A stretch of DNA of 64,000 nucleotides. Origin: Streptomyces sp. NBC_01304 (lineage in GTDB: Bacteria; Actinomycetota; Actinomycetes; Streptomycetales; Streptomycetaceae). The notes under the pieces are model-generated. The model had not been told where the DNA came from, did not search any database, and saw nothing but the letters and a program-made list of their open reading frames with translations. The translations under genes were made by a program, and so were the position numbers. Numbering within the stretch: position 1 is the stretch's first letter; each line of letters begins with the position of its first letter. The stretch is taken from assembly GCF_035975855.1 (NCBI RefSeq), contig NZ_CP109055.1:620001-684000 (forward strand). Reading direction: 5' to 3'. Positions 17,437 to 25,427 of the stretch are shown one piece after another.

Positions 17437-19070
17437 CTGCAACTCTCGTCGCCAAAGACCTCGCCGCCGGCCACGGCGACCGCACCCTGTTCGCGGGCCT
17501 CGACCTCGTCGTCGCACCCGGGGACGTCATCGGCCTCGTCGGAGCCAACGGCGCGGGCAAGTCCTCGCTGCTGCGCCTCCTCGCCGGACTCGACCGTCCC
17601 GAGCAGGGCGAACTGCGGCTCTCCCCGCCCGGCGCCGTGGTCGGACACCTGCCGCAGGAGCCCGAACGCCGCCCCGGCGAGACCATCCGCGACTTCCTGG
17701 CCCGCCGCACGGGCGTTGCCGCCGCGCAGGCCGCCATGGACGCGGCCACCGAGGCGCTCGTCGAAGGGGCGCCGGGCTCCGACGACGCGTACGCGGAAAG
17801 TCTTGAGCGCTGGCTCGCCCTGGGCGGCGCCGACCTCGACGAGCGGGCCGAGGAGGTGGCCGCCTCGCTCGGTCTCGCCACCGGCCTCGACCTGCAGATG
17901 ACGGCCCTGTCCGGCGGCCAGGCCGCCCGCGCCGGGCTGGCCTCCCTGCTGCTGTCGCGCTACGACGTCTTCCTCCTCGACGAGCCGACCAACGACCTGG
18001 ACCTCGACGGACTCGAACGTCTCGAAACCTTCGTGAAGAGCCTGCGGGCCGGCACCGTCGTTGTCAGCCACGACCGCGAGTTCCTGACCCGCACCGTCAC
18101 CAAGGTCCTGGAACTCGACCTCGCCCAGCAGCAGATCAACCTGTACGGCGGCGGCTACGAGGCCTACCTGGAGGAGCGGGACACGGCCCGGCGGCACGCG
18201 CGCGAGGACTTCGAGGAGTACGCCGACAAGAAGTCCGCGCTCGAAGGCCGTGCCCAGATGCAGCGCTCCTGGATGGACAAGGGCGTCAAGAACGCCCGTC
18301 GCAAGGCCGGGGACAACGACAAGCTCGGAAAGAAGTTCCGCAGCGAGTCCAGCGAGAAGCAGGCCTCGAAGGCCCGTCAGACGCAGCGCATGATCGAGCG
18401 TCTGGACGTCGTCGAGGAGCCGCGCAAGGAGTGGGAGCTGCGGATGGAGATCGCGACGGCACCGCGCTCCGGGTCCGTCGTCGCCACCCTGCGCGACGCC
18501 GAGGTGCGCCGCGGCGACTTCGCCTTCGGGCCGGTGTCCTTGCAGATCGACTGGGCCGACCGGGTCGCCATCACCGGCGCCAACGGCGCGGGCAAGTCCA
18601 CCCTGCTCGCCGTGCTCCTCGGCCGGGTCCCGGTGGACGCGGGGCACGCCGTGCTCGGCTCGGGCGTCGTGGTCGGCGAGGTCGACCAGGCGCGCGGTCT
18701 GTTCCTGGGACCGGAGAGCCTGCTGGACGCGTTCTGCGCGGCCGTCCCCGATACCGAGCCGGCCGAAGTGCGCACCCTGCTGGCCAAGTTCGGCCTCAAG
18801 GCACACCACGTGCTGCGCCCGGCGGCCTCGCTCTCGCCGGGGGAACGTACGCGCGCCGCCCTCGCGCTGCTGCAGGGCCGCGGCGTCAACCTCCTGGTCC
18901 TCGACGAACCGACCAACCACCTCGACCTGCCCGCGATCGAGCAGCTGGAGAGCGCGCTGGAGTCGTACACCGGGACGCTGCTCCTGGTCACGCACGACCG
19001 GCGGATGCTCGATGCCGTCCACACGACGAGGCGCCTCGAGGTTGCGGACGGCAAGGTCATCGAACACTGA
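17433..19070 (+). CDS. ABC-F family ATPase
   Basis: 545 residues with two nucleotide-binding domains and no membrane segment. First domain: Walker A GANGAGKSS, signature LSGGQ, Walker B VFLLDEPTNDLDL. A charged linker (about residues 240-330, many Lys/Arg/Glu) is the ABC-F interaction arm. Second domain: GANGAGKST, SLSPGERTRAAL, LLVLDEPTNHLDL. ABC-F proteins bind the ribosomal E site and either tune translation or displace antibiotics. The adjacent CPT-like gene makes a ribosome-antibiotic link conceivable. The start is the ATG right after a 6-bp GC hairpin (CGGCCG-TT-CGGCCG). Confidence 0.92.
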   Translation: MTATLVAKDLAAGHGDRTLFAGLDLVVAPGDVIGLVGANGAGKSSLLRLLAGLDRPEQGELRLSPPGAVVGHLPQEPERRPGETIRDFLARRTGVAAAQAAMDAATEALVEGAPGSDDAYAESLERWLALGGADLDERAEEVAASLGLATGLDLQMTALSGGQAARAGLASLLLSRYDVFLLDEPTNDLDLDGLERLETFVKSLRAGTVVVSHDREFLTRTVTKVLELDLAQQQINLYGGGYEAYLEERDTARRHAREDFEEYADKKSALEGRAQMQRSWMDKGVKNARRKAGDNDKLGKKFRSESSEKQASKARQTQRMIERLDVVEEPRKEWELRMEIATAPRSGSVVATLRDAEVRRGDFAFGPVSLQIDWADRVAITGANGAGKSTLLAVLLGRVPVDAGHAVLGSGVVVGEVDQARGLFLGPESLLDAFCAAVPDTEPAEVRTLLAKFGLKAHHVLRPAASLSPGERTRAALALLQGRGVNLLVLDEPTNHLDLPAIEQLESALESYTGTLLLVTHDRRMLDAVHTTRRLEVADGKVIEH

Positions 19071-19120
19071 GCGCCCTGAACCTCCAGCAAGCATTTCGCC
19101 GCGTGTGGAAGGGATGCCCC

Positions 19121-19762
19121 ATGGCAACCGAGACGCCCCTGGGCGCGACGGCTCCGGCTCACTCGCGCATCCCCCACACCGAGGTCGGCGGCACGGTCAT
19201 CCTGCTCAACGGGGCGTCCAGCTCCGGCAAGAGCAGCATCGCGCGAGAGCTCCTCACCGTCCTCGAGGGCTCGTGGTTCCACATGCCGGTGGATGCCTTC
19301 CACTCCATGCGCGGCGGGAGCGACATTCCCGATGACGACCTCCAGGCCGAAATCGACCGCACGGCGAAGGGCTTCCATCGCGCCGTCGCCGGTATGGCCG
19401 CGGGCGGCAACAACCTGATAGTCGATCACCCGCTGAGCCGGCACTGGCGACTGCTGGACCTCCTCGATCTGCTCGTGCCCGAAGACACGGTCTTCATCGG
19501 AGTCCGCTGCCCACTGCCCGAGTTGGAGCGCCGCGAGAAGGAACGCGGCGATCGACACCCGGGATTGGCCGCCGCCCAGTACAGCCAGGTGCACGCCCAC
19601 GAACTTCATGACCTCGACGTCGACACCGGCCGCCACAGCCCGGCGGAATGCGCCCTGCGCATCCGGGACTTCCTGCCGGACCGACCGCGCCCGACGGCGT
19701 TCGAAACGCTGCGCCGGACCCTGTCGAGGTCTGATCGTCTCCGTGTGACGTCTGCGAACTGA
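19121..19762 (+). CDS. Chloramphenicol phosphotransferase-like kinase
   Basis: 213 residues from ATG preceded by GGAAGGGATG. P-loop LLNGASSSGKSSIARELL; an Asp in MPVDAFHSM sits where CPT has its catalytic Asp37. VFIGVRCPLPELERREKERG, then GLAAAQYSQVHAHELHDLDV, then DTGRHSPAECAL match the C-terminal motifs of the Streptomyces venezuelae chloramphenicol 3-O-phosphotransferase family. The family contains true resistance enzymes and many untested homologues. It lies 50 bp after the ABC-F gene in the same direction, probably an operon. Confidence 0.85.
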   Translation: MATETPLGATAPAHSRIPHTEVGGTVILLNGASSSGKSSIARELLTVLEGSWFHMPVDAFHSMRGGSDIPDDDLQAEIDRTAKGFHRAVAGMAAGGNNLIVDHPLSRHWRLLDLLDLLVPEDTVFIGVRCPLPELERREKERGDRHPGLAAAQYSQVHAHELHDLDVDTGRHSPAECALRIRDFLPDRPRPTAFETLRRTLSRSDRLRVTSAN

Positions 19763-19780
19763 TGCTGCCCCGGCTCAGCC

Positions 19781-19894
19781 TCAGCTGGTCAACGTCCCCT
19801 GATGGAAGTACAGCCGCCAGCCCGATCCCGTCAGGCGCCACAAAGAGCTCCGCCACGCACGGCGGCCCTGGTCGTCGTTGAAATAGCCGGGCAC
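19781..19894 (-). pseudogene. C-terminal relic of an NTF2/DUF4440-like protein
   Basis: The frame reads VPGYFNDDQGRRAWRSSLWR then LTGSGWRLYFHQGTLTS-stop. This is the characteristic last strand pair of DUF4440/SnoaL-like proteins (RSSLW...WRLxFHQGT). The N-terminal two thirds are absent because the divergent HAD gene starts just upstream. A short GTG-started peptide is possible, but a relic is more likely. Confidence 0.55.
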
Positions 19895-19938
19895 AGCGAA
19901 TTGTTCCGCCGGGGAACGTGCGCGCCTACGCTGCCCGG

Positions 19939-20616
19939 ATGATCACCCCGATTGAACTGGTCGTCTTCGACTGCGACGGCGTACTCATCGACAGCGAACG
20001 TCTCGCCGTACGCCTCCACGTCGCCGTCGGCGCCGAGCTGGGCTGGGCGTTGACCGAGGCCGAGGTGATCGAGAAGTTCATCGGCCGGTCGATCATCTCC
20101 AACGGAGAGCAGATCTCCGCCCGGATAGGCGCCAGCGGGGCCGCCCTCTGGCTGGAGAGGTTCGAGGAACTCCATCGCGCGGCCGTCGACACCGAACTCG
20201 CCCCCGTCGACGGCATCCTCGAAGTCCTCGACATGCTCACGCTTCCCAGCTGCGTCGCCTCGGGCGGCAGCCACGACACGATGCGCCGCACCCTGGGCCG
20301 CACCGGGATCTACCCGTACTTCGCAGGCCGCATCTTCAGTGCCGGCGAAGTCGTCCACGGCAAACCGGCCCCCGATCTGTTCCTGTACGCGGCCCGGCAG
20401 ATGGGCGTGGACCCGGCGGCCTGCATCGTTGTCGAGGACAGCAAGTACGGGGTCCAGGCCGCCCGCGCAGCCGGCATGCGCGCCCTTGGATACAGCGGCG
20501 GTCTCACCCCCGCGCACTGGCTCGAAGGACCGAACACCACGGTCTTCGACGACATGCGCGAACTCCCGGCTCTCCTCGCGAAGGCGTCACAGCCCGGTGC
20601 GCGCCGCCAACCGTGA
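19939..20616 (+). CDS. HAD-superfamily hydrolase (beta-phosphoglucomutase-like)
   Basis: 225 residues from ATG (a GTG 7 codons earlier is less likely). Motif I VVFDCDGVLIDSE, motif II in LPSCVASGGSHDTM, motif III Lys in VVHGKPAPDLFLYAA, motif IV CIVVEDSKYGVQAARAAGM. The DxDGVLIDSE and the helical cap place it in the HAD-IA/PGM-like group of small phosphatases and mutases. It is soluble. The substrate cannot be inferred from the neighbours. Confidence 0.9.
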   Translation: MITPIELVVFDCDGVLIDSERLAVRLHVAVGAELGWALTEAEVIEKFIGRSIISNGEQISARIGASGAALWLERFEELHRAAVDTELAPVDGILEVLDMLTLPSCVASGGSHDTMRRTLGRTGIYPYFAGRIFSAGEVVHGKPAPDLFLYAARQMGVDPAACIVVEDSKYGVQAARAAGMRALGYSGGLTPAHWLEGPNTTVFDDMRELPALLAKASQPGARRQP

Positions 20617-20673
20617 TGGTCACGATCGCCGGCCCAGGCCCACCCGCCCGTGCCTGCCTTCCCCGCCAGATCC

Positions 20674-21705
20674 TCAGCCTCCGTACTCGACCTGAAGCTC
20701 AGGAGCCAATGCCGCCAGGAACTCACGAGCGTCGAAAGCCTCCCCCACCGACACGACCCCGGCTGCCTTCACCTGCCCGGCGAGGATGCGCTCGACGGCC
20801 TCCACCGCCAGGGGCGCGCTGATGGCGTAGATGTCCTGGCCGCGGGCGACGACGCGGCGCTGCTCGCCGTCGGCACGTACCGTCACGTCGACGAGGAAGG
20901 TCTGCTCCGAGCGCCCCAACTCGTCGACCGGCTGCGGGGAGTTGGCGTCCGGGGCCAGGACGTCCTTGACCGCGTCGACCGTCATGTACGTGTTGATCTC
21001 TCCGGCGCCGAGGTGGCGTGGGATGGTGACGCTGTCCGCCGTCGTGAACTCCCCCACCACGTCCCGGCTGCCGATCGGATCCGGGAAGGACCAGGTGCTC
21101 TCGGGTGCGCTGTCGGTGACGAGGGCGAGGGCGCCGTCGCGGTAGACGAGGCGGCGGCTGTCGCGGCGGCCGCGGGAGACGACGGTGGAGGCGCGGGTGC
21201 CGTCCGTGGGGTGCCAACTGCTCAGCGCGTACGCGATGTTCACCTGCTCCGCCTTGTCCGCCGCGCCCAGCGCCGCCGTGGCGAGCAGGTCGCCGAGCCC
21301 GCCGAAGAACGCCACCGACGGCACGACCAGCGCCCCGGCGGTGCGCGCCCGCTCCCCGTACTGGGTGAAGATGTCGACTACCGCCTCCACCTCCGCCGCG
21401 ACGTCCACGTAGGGGATTTCGGCCCGCAGTGCCGCCTCGATCACCGGTCCGGCGGTGTGGGCGAACGGCCCCGCGGCGTTGATGACGGCCGCGGCGCCCG
21501 CCAGTGCCGCATCGAGCGCGGCCGGGTCGTCGGCGGATGCCTGCCGGACGGGCAGTCCGGGGTGCTCGGCCGCGAAGGCGTGCAGCTTGTCGGCGTCGCG
21601 GCCGACGAGCACCGGGGTCAGGCCGCGGCTGCGGAGCTCCGCCACCACGAACCGTCCGGTGTGCCCGTACGCCCCGAAGACGGCCACGGTGCGCTGCGAT
21701 TCCAT
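20674..21705 (-). CDS. Saccharopine dehydrogenase-like NAD(P)-binding protein
   Basis: 343 residues from ATG preceded by GGAGGAACG, giving MESQRTVAVFGAYGHTGRFV. A GAYGHTGRF Rossmann loop is followed by LVGRDADKL, then VINAAGPFAHTAGPVIEAAL and YVDVAAEVEAV, the pattern of saccharopine-dehydrogenase-like or trans-acting enoyl-reductase-type proteins. It is soluble or membrane-associated. It is divergent from an AraC-type regulator with an inverted repeat between, so it is probably that regulator's target. Confidence 0.87.
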   Translation of the reverse strand: MESQRTVAVFGAYGHTGRFVVAELRSRGLTPVLVGRDADKLHAFAAEHPGLPVRQASADDPAALDAALAGAAAVINAAGPFAHTAGPVIEAALRAEIPYVDVAAEVEAVVDIFTQYGERARTAGALVVPSVAFFGGLGDLLATAALGAADKAEQVNIAYALSSWHPTDGTRASTVVSRGRRDSRRLVYRDGALALVTDSAPESTWSFPDPIGSRDVVGEFTTADSVTIPRHLGAGEINTYMTVDAVKDVLAPDANSPQPVDELGRSEQTFLVDVTVRADGEQRRVVARGQDIYAISAPLAVEAVERILAGQVKAAGVVSVGEAFDAREFLAALAPELQVEYGG

Positions 21706-21794
21706 CGTTCCTCCTACGGCTTCCGGCCGAAGCGGCCGGGGCTTGTGCTGATCAAGTGAGTTCATCGTGCCTGTGGTCGGCGGGCGGCCGTGAG

Positions 21795-21829
21795 TGTCCG
21801 GAACGACGTCGGTCGTACACTTTCGGACA
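21795..21829. promoter_or_regulatory. Inverted repeat between the saccharopine-DH-like and AraC genes
   Basis: TGTCCGGAA and TTTCGGACA, 8 of 9 positions complementary, separated by 17 bp. The right arm reaches the AraC start codon. The placement fits autoregulation and control of the divergent gene. Confidence 0.5.
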
Positions 21830-22803
21830 TGCCCACTGTTGCGCTCGCCGTCTTCGACGGAGTCCCCCACTTCGAGCTCGCCTCCGCCTGCGAGGTGTTC
21901 GGCGTGGACCGCTCCGATCTCGCCGACCCCTGGTACGAGTTCATGCTCTGCGGCAACCCCGGGACCGTGCGGGTCGGCGGCCGCTTCAGCCTCGAGCCCG
22001 ACCAGGGCCTCGACCGGCTCGCGCAGGCGGACACCGTGATCGTGCCCGCCTGCGTGGACCCCGAGCAGGACCCGCCCGCCGACCTCGTCGAGGCGATACG
22101 CGCCGCCTATGAGGCCGGGGCGCGGATCGCCTCGCTGTGCACGGGTGCGTTCGTGCTGGCCGCCGCCGGGCTCCTCGACGGGCGCCGGGCCACCACGCAC
22201 TGGTGGCACGCGGCGGCGCTGGCCGACCGCTACCCGCACATCACGGTCGACGCCGGCGTGCTGTACATCGACAACGGCCAGGTCCTCACCTCCGCGGGCA
22301 AGGCCGCCGCGATGGACCTGTGCCTGCACCTGGTGCGCCTCGACCACGGCGCCGCGGTCGCCAACGCCCTGGCCCGCCGCCTGGTCGTGCCGCCCCATCG
22401 GGCGGGCGGTCAGGCCCAGTTCGTCGAGACCCCGATGCCCGAACAGCGCGACACTCCGCTCGGCCCGCTGCTCCCCTGGGTGATGGCCCGCCTGGACCGC
22501 CCGCTGACGGTCGAGGACCTGGCCCGCCGGGCGAACATGAGCTCACGCCACCTCGCCCGGCACTTCCACGCCACCACCGGCACCACCCCGTTGCGCTGGC
22601 TCCTGAACCAGCGCATCCAGCGCGCCCGCGAGCTGCTGGAAACCACCGACGACAGCGTCGACGCGATCGCCACGGCCACCGGCATGGGCACGGCCACGAC
22701 GCTGCGCCGCCACTTCCACCGCACGGTGGGCGTGTCCCCGGTGACGTACCGGCAGACATTCCGCAACACCTTGACGCCGGTCCAACTGAGGCCTGCGGCC
22801 TAG
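21829..22803 (+). CDS. GlxA family transcriptional regulator (DJ-1/PfpI plus AraC HTH)
   Basis: 324 residues from ATG giving MPTVALAVFDGVPHFELASA. Residues 1-175 are a DJ-1/PfpI-like glutamine-amidotransferase fold, with ASLCTGAFVLAAAGLLDGRR as the nucleophile elbow (Cys present). Residues 215-320 hold the two AraC helix-turn-helix motifs (LTVEDLARRANMSSRHLARH and VDAIATATGMGTATTLRRHF). It is probably an activator or repressor of the divergent saccharopine-dehydrogenase-like gene. The effector is unknown. Confidence 0.92.
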   Translation: MPTVALAVFDGVPHFELASACEVFGVDRSDLADPWYEFMLCGNPGTVRVGGRFSLEPDQGLDRLAQADTVIVPACVDPEQDPPADLVEAIRAAYEAGARIASLCTGAFVLAAAGLLDGRRATTHWWHAAALADRYPHITVDAGVLYIDNGQVLTSAGKAAAMDLCLHLVRLDHGAAVANALARRLVVPPHRAGGQAQFVETPMPEQRDTPLGPLLPWVMARLDRPLTVEDLARRANMSSRHLARHFHATTGTTPLRWLLNQRIQRARELLETTDDSVDAIATATGMGTATTLRRHFHRTVGVSPVTYRQTFRNTLTPVQLRPAA

Positions 22804-22896
22804 GTCTTGACCGCGCGCGACAACCGCAGGACGACCGACCGGGACCTAGGACTCCCGCCCGATCCGGGCGCTCACCGGCCGCCCTAGCCTCAGGGC

Positions 22897-23913
22897 ATGA
22901 ACGACACCACAGGAATCCTCGACGAAGCCCTGCAGCGACTGCACACCTCCGGCCCCGAACACGAGGGCTGGCTGTCCAATCACGGACCGATGGCCGTCGA
23001 GGCGCTGGTGCGTCACGGCCAGGCGCGCTCGGTGCACCGCTGGCTGGACCACTACGAGGCCCGGCTCGAGGACATGCCCGACCTCAACACCCCGGTCACC
23101 GCCGCCAATTGGCGTGAGGCGCTGGGTGATCCGCGGCGGATCGCCGACTGGACCGCGTACTTCGAACGCGAGATCGCCGAGCGGCCCTGGCGGGAGGTGC
23201 TCGCCGAGTGGTGGCCGCGACTGCTGCCCGGCATCGCGGCAGGCGCCACGCATCCGGTGATCCGGGTGGGTCATGCGGTACGCACCCTCCTCGGCGGCAG
23301 CGCCGACGCGCCGCGCCTGGCCGAACTCGCCCACGGGCTCGGCTACTGGGCGGCCCGGCATCAGCCGCTGCCCGAGCTGAAGGCTCTCGGCCCGACGGCC
23401 GACGCGGCTTCGGGTCTCGCGGCGGTTTCGGCCGTGCCCGAGCAGAGCGGCGGCATCCGGGCCCGCTTCGCGCAGCTCACCGGCTTCCCCGCGTGGGAGG
23501 CCACCGTCACGACGGACCCGGACACGGCGCGGGACGCCCTGGCCGAACTCGTCACCGCAGCCGTGCACCGGTACGGCACCCATGGGTACGGAGAGCCGAC
23601 GATGCTGGTCCACGCGGCGACGACGCCGAACGCGGTCCTGCGTACCCTGCCGGCAATCCCCCGCGAGCTGTGGCCGGCCTCCCTGTCGGCGGCCTGGGCG
23701 GCGAGCGCGGCGGTCACCGCGGCCTACGGCCCGGCCGCCCCGGCCTCGTACGCACCCTCCGGAACCCTCACCGCGGAGGATATCTTCGAGCGCGCCGCGG
23801 CGCACGGCGACGACCACACCATCAAGTTCACGGACACCGCGCTGGACGTCGGCGACCAGGCGGCGCTGACGGCTGCGCTGCGGGCCGCGGAGCTCAACGA
23901 ACCCGTCTTCTAG
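22897..23913 (+). CDS. Questin oxidase family protein (DUF4243-type)
   Basis: 338 residues, MNDTTGILDEALQRLHTSGP onward. The opening with EGWLSNHGPMAVEALV, followed by WREALGDPRR and WREVLAEWWPRLLPGIAAGATHPVIRVGHAVRTL, is the questin-oxidase/AflY pattern. The conserved His residues (NHGP, GATHPVIRVGHA, HGLGYWAARHQ) are present. Fungal members carry out Baeyer-Villiger-type ring opening of anthraquinones; bacterial members are mostly uncharacterised. No polyketide genes lie nearby. Confidence 0.82.
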   Translation: MNDTTGILDEALQRLHTSGPEHEGWLSNHGPMAVEALVRHGQARSVHRWLDHYEARLEDMPDLNTPVTAANWREALGDPRRIADWTAYFEREIAERPWREVLAEWWPRLLPGIAAGATHPVIRVGHAVRTLLGGSADAPRLAELAHGLGYWAARHQPLPELKALGPTADAASGLAAVSAVPEQSGGIRARFAQLTGFPAWEATVTTDPDTARDALAELVTAAVHRYGTHGYGEPTMLVHAATTPNAVLRTLPAIPRELWPASLSAAWAASAAVTAAYGPAAPASYAPSGTLTAEDIFERAAAHGDDHTIKFTDTALDVGDQAALTAALRAAELNEPVF

Positions 23914-23988
23914 GCGACTTACCCAGGGATTTGCCGAGGGCGGTGCGGGACGGGCCGGCCTGGTCCTGCGCGACGGCTGACCGTTTCA

Positions 23989-24021
23989 CCATGGCCCAGC
24001 CATGGCCCGGCTATGGCCCGT
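23989..24021. repeat. Three 11-bp direct repeats at the end of the Clp_N gene
   Basis: Units CCATGGCCCAG, CCATGGCCCGG and CTATGGCCCGT follow each other and reach into the last codons of the HTH-Clp_N gene. They lie between convergent genes. Confidence 0.5.
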
Positions 24022-24715
24022 CGGGCGCGGCGGACCGTGTGGCGATCTCGGCCTTGACCGTCTCGCGCAGCTCGTCCGATGTGAAGCCGAGGGCGCGCAG
24101 GATCTGCGCGGCTCGGCTTTCCTCGGCGTGGATCAGGCCCAGCAGTGCGTGTTCCGTGCCGACCCAGTCGTGGCCGAGGTCGTCCGACTCGCGGCGTGCC
24201 TGCTCGATGGCCGCCTTGCTCTCCGGGCGGAAGGCGATGTGGCCCCGCAGGGCCTTCTCGCCGGCCGGCGGCATCGCTTCCTCGATGGCGTCGCGGATGC
24301 GCTGCTCCGAACCGGTCTTCGCGATGAGTACTTGGTGCGCCAGGCCCTGCGGTTCGCCGAGCAGGCCGAGCAGGAGGTGTTCGGTGCCGATGGAGTCGTG
24401 CTTGTGCGTGCGGGCGGCCTCTTGCGCCAGCACGATGCTGTGCCTGTTCAGGTGGGTGAACCGCTCGAAGGCGTTGGGCGTGTGGCGCTGCTGGGCGGCC
24501 TGCTTGGACACCCCGATGGCGTCGCCGATCTCGGTCCATGACGAGCCGGTCCGCTTGGCCTTGCTGACGTAGTGGTCGATGAGCTGGTCACCGAGGTCGG
24601 ACAGGGTCTGGGCGCGCAGTCGCGCCTCGCTGATGCGGGCCAGTTCATTGGCTCCGGGGAGTTCCTCGTCGAGCCGGGCGATCAGGTCGGCGAGGCTGAT
24701 GTCGAGTGGACTCAT
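24011..24715 (-). CDS. HTH and Clp N-terminal repeat protein
   Basis: 234 residues. Residues 1-55 are helical; residues 57-78 (GSSWTEIGDAIGVSKQAAQQ) form a helix-turn-helix. Two Clp_N repeats follow (about 85-147, with GTEHLLLGLL, and 157-215, with GTEHALLGLI), as in the ClpA/ClpC N-domain. There is no AAA+ ATPase module, so it is not an unfoldase. Because a DNA-binding helix is fused to an adaptor/substrate-binding domain, it may sense misfolded proteins or ClpC clients and control transcription. Two identical-arm palindromes lie 2 and 31 bp before the start codon, consistent with autoregulation. Confidence 0.85.
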   Translation of the reverse strand: MSPLDISLADLIARLDEELPGANELARISEARLRAQTLSDLGDQLIDHYVSKAKRTGSSWTEIGDAIGVSKQAAQQRHTPNAFERFTHLNRHSIVLAQEAARTHKHDSIGTEHLLLGLLGEPQGLAHQVLIAKTGSEQRIRDAIEEAMPPAGEKALRGHIAFRPESKAAIEQARRESDDLGHDWVGTEHALLGLIHAEESRAAQILRALGFTSDELRETVKAEIATRSAAPDGP

Positions 24716-24716
24716 G

Positions 24717-24735
24717 CGTCAACTTTAAATTGACG
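24717..24735. promoter_or_regulatory. Operator 1 upstream of the HTH-Clp_N gene
   Basis: CGTCAA-N7-TTGACG, perfect 6-bp arms, beginning 2 bp before the start codon. The AT-rich spacer (CTTTAAA) suggests it also overlaps promoter or leader sequence. Confidence 0.7.
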
Positions 24736-24745
24736 AATCGAGGAT

Positions 24746-24764
24746 CGTCAACCTGTAATTGACG
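24746..24764. promoter_or_regulatory. Operator 2 upstream of the HTH-Clp_N gene
   Basis: The same CGTCAA-N7-TTGACG arms with spacer CCTGTAA. The centre lies 29 bp from operator 1, close to three helical turns, so two dimers could bind on one face of the DNA. Confidence 0.7.
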
Positions 24765-24800
24765 CTTCGTTCGGGTCGGGCATCAACGGGGGGCCACTAC

Positions 24801-24851
24801 GAAGGCCTCCGCGCGATGAAGATTCGACACCTTCACCGCACGGAGGCCTTC
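24801..24851 (-). terminator. Candidate terminator of the halogenase operon
   Basis: Perfect 11-bp arms GAAGGCCTCCG and CGGAGGCCTTC with a 29-nt loop, 40 bp downstream of the flavin-reductase stop on the reverse strand. Confidence 0.55.
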
Positions 24852-24890
24852 GCCATGATCAAGTCCTGTGGCTGTCGACCACGCTCGTGA

Positions 24891-25424
24891 TCAGTACGCC
24901 AAGGCGGCCCTGTCACGGATTGGCCAGGACGCGTACTCACGCCTGCCGTACAGCAGCGGCGCGGACTCGGACTCCTGGCTGGTTCGGATCACCTCACCGA
25001 GGACCATGACGTGATCGCCGACGAGGCTGTGCTGGTCGACGCGGCAGTCGGCGATCGCGTGTGCCTCCCGGTACAGGTGGGGGCCACCGAGGTGGTCCGG
25101 CCTGTCCCAGGCCACCCTGTCGAACCGGTCGGGCGCGCCGGACCCGAACAGCGCGGCGGCAGGCTGGGCGTGGTCGGCGAGCAGGTTCACGCTGAAGGTG
25201 CCGGTGGTCAACAGCGCCTGCAATGTGGGGCTGTCCTGGCGCAGGCACACGAGCAGCGTCGGCGGGGACAGCGTCACCGAGCACATCGACGTGCAGGTCA
25301 TGCCCCACGGCCGGTCCGCCCCGTCGAACGTGGACACAATGGCCACGCCGGTGGGGAAGCCGGACATGAACGGCCGCAGGTCGACGCTCTCGGTGGGCTC
25401 GTCGCGTTCTGTGGACAGTCGCAT
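24891..25424 (-). CDS. Flavin reductase (halogenase partner)
   Basis: 177 residues, MRLSTERDEPTESVDLRPFM onward. It has the flavin-reductase-like fold motifs: FPTGVAIVSTFDGADRPWG, MTCTSMCSVTLSPPTLLVCL, FSVNLLADHAQPAAALFGSG, CRVDQHSLVGDHVMVLGEV. Such enzymes reduce FAD with NADH and supply free FADH2 to flavin-dependent halogenases. It starts 3 bp after the halogenase stop, so the two form a tight operon. Confidence 0.92.
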   Translation of the reverse strand: MRLSTERDEPTESVDLRPFMSGFPTGVAIVSTFDGADRPWGMTCTSMCSVTLSPPTLLVCLRQDSPTLQALLTTGTFSVNLLADHAQPAAALFGSGAPDRFDRVAWDRPDHLGGPHLYREAHAIADCRVDQHSLVGDHVMVLGEVIRTSQESESAPLLYGRREYASWPIRDRAALAY

Positions 25425-25427
25425 GGC

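Noticed and set aside
17148..19127. A 659-codon reverse frame
   Set aside because: Antisense to the ABC-F gene, whose Walker motifs prove the plus strand is coding.
22840..22862. GGGACCTAGGACTCCC-like sequence resembling a DevR/OsdR box before the questin oxidase gene
   Set aside because: The half-site spacing does not fit the consensus, and no dormancy genes are nearby.
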